Source: Portulaca oleracea (Eukaryota > Streptophyta > Magnoliopsida > Caryophyllales > Portulacaceae). From it: a DNA stretch of 64,000 nucleotides. Position 1 is the first letter of the stretch, and every line of letters begins with the position of its first letter. The notes below the pieces were generated by a model. The model had not been told where the DNA came from, made no database searches, and worked only from the letters and a program-made list of their open reading frames with translations. Both the position numbers and the translations under genes were made by a program. The DNA lies in assembly GCA_029582165.1 (NCBI GenBank), contig CM055889.1:30170927-30234926 (forward strand), read 5' to 3'. Of the stretch, positions 36,823 through 47,239 are shown piece by piece.

Positions 36823-36975
36823 CTTTTTTTTTTTTTTTTAAAGGAGACCAAGTAACATCAAAATAACAAACAACAAATAAAACAGAAAAACAACCCTGAC
36901 TCTAACTAACTGAACCAATAGATCGACTTGCCCTTTTTGCCATTCGATGTGTCGGATGCACATGATGCCTAGGAA
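36823..36975 (-). mobile_element. Short retroposon insertion with poly(A) on the minus strand
   Basis: 153 bp are flanked by the perfect 12 bp repeat CCTGTTGCGTAC (36811-36822 and 36976-36987). A T16-17 run sits at the left border, so on the minus strand the insert ends in poly(A). No Pol III A/B boxes were recognised, so a 5'-truncated LINE copy is more likely than a SINE. Confidence 0.8.
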
Positions 36976-36987
36976 CCTGTTGCGTAC

Positions 36988-39900
36988 TTCTGACTCTGAG
37001 AGAAGGTGGCCTATTTATGTTTTAAATTGTTCTGAATGTAATCAGTTTAGCAAGCAAATACATTCGATTACATGTAGTTGAAGTGAGCTAATTATTGGCT
37101 TGAACTTTGCATTCGAGCCTTACAATTGATGTAAATAGTTAGCGGGTACTACAAGTAGTTAACAGGGAAACACTTGCATGAAGGCAATAACGAGGTTTGG
37201 TCTGTAGGGTTGGTAATCGGCCGGAATCGAATTGGCCTCCAACTTTGATTCACAATTAGAGGCAACAGGTTGGAGTTGGATCTTGGTTGTTTTTTTTTTA
37301 AAGGAATATTTGGTTGCTTATTGTCATAACATAATTGTAAAAATGCAATGCCAAAGAGGTGGTAGGGTAGCTGAGTGACAATCACCTTCATTTTCCATGC
37401 TCCTCACCAAGGTTTAAGTTTGTTGGTGTTACCCCTGAAATAGAAGTCCAGTGAGTGGGCTAAATTTACCCTGTCTAAAAGATGTAGAAATACAATGCTG
37501 TCTATCACAAAAAATTGTTAAGAGGTGACTAATGTTTTGGCAAACTGACTATCTTGGGAGAAATTATTTTTATCTACTTTGAGACTTCCTATATTTCTAA
37601 TAAATGTCTTGAGAGGTGACTATCCGCCATTTCTGTTTGGATTCTGATGAAAGGTGTATGGTGACCATATTGTCCCTGCGGAAACTCGCTAAAAGTCTTT
37701 AATGCTCTCTGTGGCATAAGTCTCCTCTCTCTCTCTCTGCTTCACCTTCACTTCAAGCAACTGGAAAAACACTACTCCCAGAATTTTCATTTGACGCTCA
37801 GAAGTAAAGGCTGAGTTTTTCGACTAAATCGTAGTGTTTAGCGCATAGTTGAAAGCAAGTGATAGTTGAATCCATCAAAGGTGGTCGAGTGTAGAGGTGG
37901 AAGATAGAGGAACAAACTATTAAATATGGTAAGTCAAAAATCTTGCCAGGTAAGCTGGGTTATGTCCCAAATATTATTTTCCTATTATAGCCTTGCCTTG
38001 AAATGAGAATTTCCTACGCGCCCTTGTGTTGAGTAGTGCCATTAGTCTTCTGTACTCTTGTCCCTTTCTCTCGGAAGCCCACATTAAACCTTCCTTGTCT
38101 CCAATCGTTCTATCAAGCGCTAATACTGTTGAAACGTTGTTCTCTCTTTCTCATTCTCTCATGCGATAAACTTCTTCTCTTTCTACACAATTATCATCAA
38201 GTATCAAGAGTACGATTGCGGATTTAGCATTAAAAGAGTTCGTTAGATTATTAGTTTAAGAGGTAAGAAACATTTCATTTCAATTTTGTAGAAATTGAAA
38301 TTAGGATTTCACATTGGTATATAGAGCCAATTTTAATGCAATTGATGTTTGTGAAATTTGACTTATTGGTTAGAAACTCATGCGATGCAAGTCAGCCATA
38401 GCTTATGTCTTCAGGAGAGGGAAGCACGTACATGCAATATCAAAACTTCGTTAGAGTAGTTGGACCTCACAACGTTACGCATGCATTAAACTCCATCAAC
38501 TCCATCCATCACAATTTACAACCACTGTAAATTCCTGCCCATCAGTTGGGGGGGGGGGGGGGGAGAGACTATATGAATGGGTGATTTCCCATGTGTTTCA
38601 AAACTAAAAATACAAGAATTCATAGGAGTTGAGAATGTAGAACTGAACCAAAATACAAAAAAACCACCAAACCAATGTTAGTTAGTTTTGAATAGCAAGT
38701 ATTGGGGGATTTCGGGTTTAAATTTGGGGATTTGGGGCTAATTTTTGGATTTGTAGTTGAGATTCTTGAATTTGGGTTGAGGGCTATTTCATATAGAAGA
38801 GTTTTGCCCTTCTTTTTACGATCTAGAAGTTTTGGAGGCCATTGTGTTGGGTAGCGTCCCAATTCCATTCAGATTCAAGTTTTGTAAATAAATAATTATT
38901 TTCTTTTTGTGATTGATACTGCTTGGTCTCCAAGTAATTGATTGCGACTAAAAGACTATTATCGGGTTACTTGGGTTTGCTATAAATAGTAAGGTATTCA
39001 ACCTGATTTGGTGTGACCCAATTATGTGCCTCCACGACACCCTTATGAGAGATATTCCACTTTTGAGAGTTTTTATTAAAAGATTGTAATCTCGCTTATA
39101 TCTCGTTACCCTTCCTTTGAGATATGTCTACTTCCATTGTGCTATTACCGATATGAGATCTTTCCTTCTTGATCTTGTTGCATTATAAGTCATTAGGATA
39201 CCCTTTGTAATCTCTCCATTACAGTGGATTTTATCTTGCCTCCCTTGATTTTTTCCCGCTTTGGGTTTCCACGTACGTAAAACTCATGTTTTCATCACCT
39301 CTGTATTGTTCTTGTTTATTTTTCCAATACCTACCTCCCTAAATTAATTATCTTGTTACTTCCGTTATAATGTTAGATCCGTTCAATCTGGATTTAATCC
39401 CTAACAAGAGATGTTCATATCTGAATCTCGATCCTAGCACATTGTTCATTATTTTGATCATATAGTTTAGATATGCAAATTATTTGCTGATTTGTGGTAA
39501 TTGAGAGATTTTGGGTCTAATTTTTGGATTTGAGTTGATGGTCATTTGATCTGGAACAATATTGCTTTTTTTTTCCAACATGGAAATTTTCAAGGTTGTA
39601 CTTCAGTATTTTCAAGTTGATTTTATTTTTATGGAATATGGGAATTTTTGGGTGTAATTGTTGAATTTTTGTTCATTTTTTTGGTTATTGAAGGGTAATT
39701 CATGGTGTATTATTCTCTTAACAAATGCTTGAATGTTGGGTTAGTTCTCACTCCTGTTTTGTGTTTTTAACAAATTATTTATGGTTATATTTTGGGGATT
39801 TCGGGTTCAATATTTGGATTTAATTATGTGCAATTATTGGTGTTATACGTTCTTTTGTTATGATATTGTTTAGGGTGAATACTTTTTAAGCATCTTATTT

Positions 39901-40437
39901 GTTATTAGTTTTCCATCTCTTCCTTGATTCTAATCATGCTGATTGTGTGGAGATGTCTGCTATGCTAGTTTTTGGTTAAGAACCAAATTCAGTTTTGTCA
40001 ATTGTTATTGCGGCACTTGCTAATCTTCTATGCATCTTATTCGCTATTAGTTTTCCTCTTTGATGGTAAGTTTTTTTGAATATTTGGTCTCTCTATTTTC
40101 TCTATTTGTGGTACAGAAGTTGTAGTTGTGACATTATATAAGGCTTGTGTATGAAACTAAGTAAATATGGATGGTTTTATATTCATGTGTAGGCTAATTC
40201 TTCTAATTAATTTGTCCGACGTTTCATTGGAATACCGCTTAGATCAACTCTTATTTCCCTGGATTTATTGCCAAGTTTCTCAAGTCATTTGCCTTTGTTA
40301 CTCTTTTGGAGACCTTGTCCATTGTATAAACCATTAAGGAGTCTACTATTTTTTATAATTGCATGTTTAGATGTTTATTGTGTCTAATTACGGACATAAT
40401 CTTCAAATCTCAATCTTAAATTTTGATCTTTGCTCAG
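36988..40437. other. Long AT-rich stretch without recognised genes
   Basis: Contains a (CT)n run at about 37725, a G-run at about 38549, and several GGGGATTT-like words around 38703-38740 and 39780-39830. Open frames are short and not protein-like. It may be part of the element that carries the captured gene fragments to its right, but no boundary was found. Confidence 0.4.
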
Positions 40438-40645
40438 GCATTCGTCATGAGGCATTTGATGATTCTTGTTTAAATGTACAAGTAAGCATTACTCCAGCAC
40501 CTTCGTGTGATGCTAGATTTATGGACCAAGATGTTGGAGCTGCGACTTTAAGTGGAATTGGTTATGATGATTCTAGAATCCAAAATGGTGCGAAGGAAAT
40601 TTTGGCCTTATTGAGACTTTTGGGAGAAGGCTATCGGCTATCAAG
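40438..40645 (+). pseudogene. Exon fragment similar to CDC27/HOBBIT (APC3)
   Basis: After a CAG acceptor, an open stretch encodes SCDARFMDQD, DDSRIQNGAKEIL and then ALLRLLGEGYRLS. The last motif matches the start of the TPR array of plant CDC27b, a subunit of the anaphase-promoting complex. Similarity stops abruptly after GYRLS; the following TPR sequence is absent. Captured exon fragment, not a functional gene. Confidence 0.65.
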
Positions 40646-40813
40646 CTCGATCTATGCCAACTTAATTTGCTCCTTTACCATAGTAGGACATCTTCTTTGT
40701 TTTCATATGGCCAATTAGTCACATGAACTTTTTTTCTACCGCTTCTTACACATTGTTTTGTTGTGAATCTGAGCACTGATTGATATTTCCTCTATAACTG
40801 TTGCACAAGTCAG

Positions 40814-41225
40814 GTTTGTGGGTATTGGAGTTGGTCCAGTATACAATGGCCTAACACTTGTTGAATTTATGATCTTCAACTTCTTAATGTAGGTGGGATA
40901 TTTTTTCTCCTCTAAAGGAATAAAGTAATCCTCTTTCTAATTTCATCTTCTTTCATTCCATTGTTTCATGGTTATATTTCTTTGGGGTTAAGGATGTTAG
41001 TTTCTTGTAAGGGAGCATATACTAACGTCATTGGGTTAATGTAGTTTAATTCTATTCTAAGTTTATGCTTAGTAGTTACTACTTTTCTACTTGTTGTAGG
41101 CAATTGATCACATCATTAACTCTGTTGCAAAGTCAAATTACATGTTTGCTGGTCATGTCTCAATGCCAATTGTTTTTAGAGGACCAAATTGTGCAGCAAC
41201 GGGAGTGTAAGCACAATATTCCCAG
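40814..41225 (+). pseudogene. Two-exon fragment of pyruvate dehydrogenase E1 beta
   Basis: Block 40814-40892 encodes FVGIGVGPVYNGL and LVEFMIFNF, ending with TAG where the enzyme has Gln. After a GT-AG intron, block 41100-41225 encodes [19 protein letters not shown] and [14 protein letters not shown], then an in-frame TAA at 41208. Both match consecutive exons of plant mitochondrial PDH E1-beta. The intron is retained, so the fragment was copied as genomic DNA, not as a processed transcript. Non-functional: two stops, missing ends. Confidence 0.85.
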
Positions 41226-42087
41226 GTTCTATTTGAACTCTCATTATTTAGGAATTAATATTTGAATTTGTTTGAGACACACCTGTACTTTGTTAGCTAT
41301 TCTCCTTTCAAGTTTCATGTAATCATGTACTTTCTTTTGTGGGATCCATATTGGAATATTGGCTCATGTAGTTGTCTATACTTTGCGCTGGAGTGATTTG
41401 TGAAGGGTTGGAAATTTGCAACTGTTGATATGTTTCCTTGTGTTGAAATGCAAGTTACAAAATATTAGCACACTGTCAATAACTTACCATAAATAAAACT
41501 CATTGATCGATTGTCTTTCACTCTTTCCGATTAAACTGACTCATTGTATAACCCTAAAAGCCAAAACATGCCTCTATTTCTTTTTTGCTATCTCGCTCAA
41601 TTTTCCCCTCTCATCTTCAACTTCCCATTGAAAGTTGAATTCTCACCCTTGTAATTTTTTTAGTAGGCCCAATTGCATTAGTTCTTGCTACCTCTCTCCC
41701 TCACAAACAGATTAAACAATATGAACACCCATATATATTCTAGTTTCTGGCTACAGATTTGCTGTCTTGCTTTTAATTGAAAAGCTTCAACTAGTGGCCA
41801 GTGGTACTACTGGAATTTCACCAATGAGGTTTCTCAATTCTTTTAATTTTCATTCAATCAAAACTAGTAATATAGTGTCTTTAGAACACAGTTTAAGGTC
41901 CTTAGAGTTGTTTTACTCTGTGTTTGAACTTCCTGTACAACTGCTAGCCTGCAATGTCGAAAATATAGCAATTGGGTCAGCAAACTGTTCCAGTATAAAC
42001 CTCCCCACTTTGCCAAACTTACTTCTGGGCAACTTATTGGGGCATACACCCAATGTCCATGTTTTCATGGTAACCAGACCCAATAAC
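41226..42087. other. Sequence between captured fragments
   Basis: At about 41960-42000 the minus strand has a partial repeat of the JmjN-like segment (FADPIAIFS), suggesting a small duplication of the neighbouring fragment. Otherwise nothing is recognised. Confidence 0.4.
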
Positions 42088-42228
42088 CTTACATATACCA
42101 AAAGCGTTGGCTTCTTTCTTGATTTTGGAAATATAGGGAATTGGGTCAGCAAATTCAGTGTCAGTAGGGGGAAATTCGAGGGCTAATGGCAAGTTCTTGA
42201 GACATTTGGGTATCTCAACATCGGCCAT
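42088..42228 (-). pseudogene. First-exon fragment of a JmjN histone demethylase (ELF6/REF6-like)
   Basis: Starting at an ATG (42226-42228), 47 codons encode MADVEIPKCLKNLPLALEF, then TDTEFADPIPYISKIKKEA and FGICK, followed by a GT donor. This is the N-terminus and JmjN motif of ELF6/REF6-type H3K27 demethylases, up to the end of a first exon. No downstream JmjC exon is present in the expected direction. Orientation is opposite to the two fragments on its left. Confidence 0.8.
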
Positions 42229-42393
42229 TCGAGACCACAAAAATAGAGTCGAAATCCAATGCAATGTTTTGTGTGTGTTCTTATTAGCTATGTATGAAAA
42301 TTCCTTATGCACTATTGTTTGATTAATGTCTATATTTATTATGATTATGAATTCAACTTCTTGCAAATTCACAGGAGATATCAGAAGATCTTC

Positions 42394-42684
42394 TGTAACG
42401 ACCCTGCCCCTCCCGGGTCGCGGACATTACCGGGAACGACTTCAAGGATCGCTGACTGGCCCCACAAATCACCACGAGTCTTTTCAGCGTGCTTTGTCCT
42501 CGCTCACACACTGCATGGAAAAACATCCAAGAAGGTCACCTATCCTGAGACTACTCCCAGCCAAGCACGCTTAACTGAGGAGTTCTCAATGGATGAGCTC
42601 CTATAAAAGAAGGTGCACCTTGGTGATATAAGAAGTCATTTCAATCCTCTTAAGCCAAATTTAACCATATACCCGGTGTGTTAC
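42394..42684 (-). mobile_element. Cassandra-type LTR containing a 5S rRNA-like segment
   Basis: A 291 bp unit with TGTAAC...GTTACA ends. Read on the minus strand, its centre (about 42515-42605) closely follows 5S rRNA: GAACTCC.CAGTTAAGCGTGC, then TTGG, GGAGTAGT, AGGATAGGTGACC and CTTGG. 5S-like Pol III promoter sequence inside an LTR is the defining feature of Cassandra TRIM elements. A purine tract (AAGTGGGGGTGAT on the minus strand) adjoins it at 42685, as expected for a 3' LTR. Confidence 0.88.
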
Positions 42685-42810
42685 AATCACCCCCACTTAA
42701 GCGCACAACGTCCTCGTTGTGCCACAATCCAATCCAGAATCTTTACCCCGCTATGTGACTGCCCATGGATCTCCCGTCCATTGGCGCAGCTCACGGGACG
42801 TCGCGGGTCG

Positions 42811-42822
42811 GCTCTGATACCA
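42811..42822 (-). promoter_or_regulatory. Primer-binding site, tRNA-iMet type (minus strand)
   Basis: GCTCTGATACCA on the plus strand is the complement of TGGTATCAGAGC. It lies two bases from the end of the LTR that ends at 42825. Together with the purine tract at 42685 it bounds a very short (140 bp) internal region. Confidence 0.9.
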
Positions 42823-42824
42823 TT

Positions 42825-44537
42825 TGTAACGCCCCAGCCCCTCCCGGGTTTAAAGCTGTTTTGTAGGACCTCGGTATTGTCGTTCTCTCTCAGGGAGCTA
42901 GGGGCCTTGGCTAAAACTAATCGACTCTAATTAAGGTTTAAGATCACAGGATAACAAGGAGGTTGCAATGACGAACAAAACAGACACAATTATGGTTCAG
43001 TCAAATGGGAACTATGGGTGTCGGGAGATTTCGGGACGCAAACGGTGATTAGGAAAAGGGTTTCACAACTAGAAAGCAACAAAATAGTGGAATAAAGTGA
43101 CAATTCCGTTAAAATAAACCCACCGGATTTCCTTTTCCAAGGATAATCCGGATTAACTTCCTACAAGCCCACCACGAACCCGGAGGGTTAAAGAAACGAG
43201 ACTCTCTAGTTAGCTCCTATTCACTTTCGTGAATAGAATACTAACTATCCCAATTCCGACCCTCCAACCTAAGTGTTGGATGTATTCGGGATCTTTCGTA
43301 CCCCAAATACATCCCACTTGAGGGAAGAATAGGAGTGGGAAGTTGATTCCACTACAAATTACCTCCTAAGTTGCTAACCCAATCTAAATACACCATTCAC
43401 ATCCTTAGTTTCTCCCTAACCCATAAGGGTTCTAGCCTCTAATAATCTTATCTAGCATGCTAAACATAATAATAACTTCATTCATGCTTCAAATAGAAAG
43501 TATCTAGAAATTCCAAGCAACAATAATAACAATCAACAAACACCAAGTAATCTAATAACAAAAATAGAGATTAAAGAGTAATTAGATGAACTAAAGAGAG
43601 TAAGGGTTAAGAAATGCTCATTAATTTGATGCCAAAAGAAGATGCTCTAGAATAATAAGAACCCAATGCTCCAAAAATAATATAAATCTTCAAATCTTCA
43701 ATAGAAATCCAGTAAAATCCAGTGCAAGAACAATAAACCAAGTATAAATTCTCACTAATCACTAAGGAATCATTCTAATTGAAAGCTAAAATGTGATAAA
43801 AGTTTCTCTCTAAACTCTCTAATCTATCTAATCTCCCTCAAATTCATCCCTTTGAGCTAAAAGACCTAAAAACAATATATACAAGCTAAGTTAGTTACTC
43901 AAAACTCGATAAGCGAAATGCAGGGATCAGAGGTACGGTCTATGAGACCGTGGCTACGGTCCTGCGTAACTCCTGCAGATTTCTCACTTCTTCGCAGCAC
44001 CGTAGGCGCGGTGTAACATGACCGTGGGTGCAGTCTGGCGATTTAGTTCAGGTGAGATTTCTCTCCTTCGCACCGTCGTGGGTGTGGTCTCCTGAGACCG
44101 TGGGTACGGTCAAGCTCGGGCACTTCACCTGCTGCTTATGTCTTGCACCCACCGTAGTTGCGGTCTCCTGAGACCGTGGGTACGGTCAAGCTCGGTCGCT
44201 TCACCTCCTTGTCATGCCTTGCACCCACCGTGGGTGCGGTCATCAGGACCGTGGGTACGGTCAGGCTCGGCCAACTTGATTCAGTAAAGTCTAACTTTTT
44301 ATCCTTTCGATGTGTCCGACCTTCCCGCTTCCTTTGCCTTTTCCTTGACCGTGACCCAGGAAATCTCGGGATTCCCAAAGTAGCTACAAAATGGCCCTTT
44401 TTACCATGTTTTGAGTAAAAAACTCTAGAATCTACAAAATAACCAAAAACGTATTAAAAGTTATTAAATTAAACCACGAAACGAGTCAAAAGCCTAAGGA
44501 TTTAGGCGGTATTTAGACACAAAATTGGGTCTAAACA
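42825..44537 (-). repeat. Long LTR (about 1.7 kb) of a second LTR retrotransposon
   Basis: On the minus strand it begins TGTTTAGACCC after a purine tract (GTGTGGGGGGGG, about 44538-44549) and ends GGGGCGTTACA before the primer-binding site. Only its last 25 bp or so resemble the Cassandra-type LTR end. It contains direct repeats rich in GACCGTGGGTACGGTC-type palindromes (43930-44280). No coding region. Confidence 0.75.
43930..44280. repeat. Array of short palindromes with tandem units
   Basis: Repeated words GAGACCGTGGGTACGGTC and CACCCACCGTGGGTGCGGTC recur at roughly 60-80 bp spacing together with CAAGCTCGG and CTTCACCT. Each GACCGT...ACGGTC word is self-complementary. Confidence 0.85.
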
Positions 44538-47239
44538 CCCCCCCCACACTTAAACTTTTTCTCGTCTCGAGCAAAACAAGACAAAAACTACCTAAACTAA
44601 CACAAACTCCTCTGTCGTGGGAGAGAAACGAGTGCATTTAGTGTATGCACCAAGCCCTTTGAACCCCCCGGCAGCCCGGGTGGACGAGATGGACTCGTGA
44701 GGGTTTGTAGCGGCTATACCCACAAAAGCCAAAGAAAAAGGAGAGAGGGAAAGTGAAAACGAAACTGAAGAAAACAAAAGGAAAGAGAAACAAAAACTTC
44801 GATTCAAAGGATCTTGCAACCTTAACTAAGAAAACGTTATTAAGCCTCCAAAAGGAACTGTTATGACCAAATGTCAAAAGGGTGGCAAAATGGACCAATA
44901 AGAGGCTTTCCTGCCTAAGGGGGTAAAACTTTAAGTTACAAAGGTAATTCCCGCGCCAAAGTTAACCTGGATATAATCTCAACAAGTTAAGATCGAGCTG
45001 GAAAGACCAAAACAAACCCTATGGACAGATAACAAAAGACATAGCCTCAGAACTGAGAAACTGGAAAAACTGATAACAAACATCCCTGCTGGGATTGTTT
45101 GTTCTGGCATCTGAAACTTGTTGTTGCCATGCTCGAACATGCTGGGACTTGGCTTGAACTTGAAAATGGCATGACATAGAACAAAAAACTCCTAGAGAAC
45201 CTTGGTTTAATCTTCCTTAATCAACATATATGACATTGAGAAAGACTGCTGCTTGGACTGTTGCTGCTGGGAACTGAATTTGGTCTGAATAACCAATGCT
45301 GATGGGCTGGATGGCTGTAGGTGCCAAGACTTGTCTCACAAGTGTGTAACAAGCTTGGATGGATGCTGTTGGTGGGTTGGTGGATGCTGGTGAAGCTGTG
45401 AACCTCCTGCTGGGTAGCTGAACTGCTGAGTGACATGCTGAATGATCTGTTGTCTTTGTTGCGATTTGGAAGCCTGCTGTTTCTGCTGGAAACGCTTCCT
45501 TAGCTGCTGAGATTGGTAAATCAGCATGGACTCCTCCTATTGCTACTGCTGAAAGTGCTGGTGAAGTTCCTATAGATACCTCCTTTGCTGATGAAGTTGT
45601 TGATGCTTGCTGTTCTTCATGATGGTCTCCATCAACGGGTGTAGATGTAGCATGTATCAAGGTCGTTCCCACAGGGACTTACTCAACAACACACCAAACT
45701 AGCCCTCTAATTGAATTCTAAGTCGATCGGGTTTTGAGATGGGTCGAATTAATTCTATTTCTAATCATTATTAAAGGGCAACCAAACAACTATTCACACA
45801 AATCTCAAGTCTAACTAATAGGAAAAAGTCGTTTAGGGGATAAAACCTAAGTCCCTCTATGAATCAAACAAGTGGATTGAACATGTAGTCACTAATTTGG
45901 TACATTTTAGGGTCGATAATCGCATAAATTCTTCCGTAGCGAGCTTTTGGCAATGAAACGGATTGCTTAGTAAAATCAATCACCTACTTTTGTGGTTATT
46001 TCAATTTTATCTAAGTTAAACATCAAATTATCCAATGACCCCTAATTACAAAGTTTTCTATGTCTAGTTCACGTCATAATCAGTTTAATCCTAAGGGTTC
46101 CGATTATCGAACTTCTCCATTCGGTACTTCATTCAACAATCTAAATCCATGTTCTTGATGGCCAAATTTAAACAATGACATACATAATCATAGGATAAAT
46201 AAATTGCATTCAAACTAGATTAACACACTTGTTCAATCCAACAAAACTTAATCCATGAAAGCAATTAAAAAGGGTTTATCCCCCGAACTAAAGAAGCTAC
46301 TCACTAATCATGTCTAAACTACAAAAACACATAAATTCTACTCTAGAATGCATGGAAATCTAAAGAAAATGAAGAAATAACCAAAGATGTGTAGAAAACC
46401 CTTAAAAGAATTTGGCAATTGTGGACTTTTACTCCTCCAACACCGTATCGATCTTGAGTAATATTCAATCTTCAGTTCGCTCTCAAACTCTTGATTATTG
46501 TGGGATTGTGGAAGATGGATTATGGTAGAGATGGATATGGAGATGGAAGGAATGGATGGTGGTGAGTGAAGGTGGATGAAGAAAGATGAAGATGGATGAT
46601 GAAGGACAGCCAAATCTTGCAATTATATAACCATTTGGAGCAATCGAAACGGCAAAATCGTCATAAACAGAGTCAACACGGTCCGCGTTGGATCCAACAC
46701 GGATCGTGTTGATAGTTTCGAAGAAATTGAACTCTCTGGAAGACAACACGGACCATGTTGGAAAAAAACACGGGTCGTGTTGGCTCTGGAATTTTCTGGG
46801 TCGTCTTGTTTCGGCCATATCTCCTTCGTCCGACGTCCGATTGACTTGGTTCTTGACTTTTCGGAAAGCTCTAGGAGTCTACCTTTCATTGGCATAAGCC
46901 TCAAAGTCATAGAATTTGTATGGGAATAATGGTGACTAAAAGAGTAGACATATATCAGTTTTCACACACTTTTGCTATGTTACTCATAACTCCTTCATCT
47001 CAACTCAGAATTGACCTTACAATATATAGTCGGAAAGTTGTTTCAATTATGAATCAAGTAATGGATGTGAGCTTTAGAGTTCATATCACTAATCTGTACA
47101 AATCGAACAAAACACCCAAAACTCAATTAAGATAGCGAAATAAGATCATAAAAAATCAATTAAGCACATTATTCCCCAAATTTCACTATCGAAATGCTCC
47201 CAATATTTAGTCACTATATGCCCTCGTCACTTTAACATC
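44538..47239 (-). mobile_element. Retrotransposon-derived internal/non-coding sequence
   Basis: It lies upstream (minus sense) of the 1.7 kb LTR and begins with that LTR's purine tract, so it should be its internal region or a further nested repeat. A 151-codon minus-strand frame (45217-45672) is rich in Ala, Ser, Thr and Gln and has no recognised domain. At 46670-46790 there are further palindromic words (CAACACGGACCATGTTG, ACACGGGTCGTGTT), similar in style to those in the LTR. No gag or pol domain seen. Confidence 0.45.

Noticed and set aside
42515..42605. 5S rRNA gene
   Set aside because: The similarity is real but diverged and lies wholly within a TGTAAC...GTTACA LTR, so it is the Pol III-like part of a Cassandra-type element and not a cellular 5S gene.
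45217..45672. 151-codon minus-strand frame as a host gene
   Set aside because: Ala/Ser/Thr/Gln-rich, no recognised domain, and embedded in retrotransposon-derived sequence. Recorded only as part of that region.
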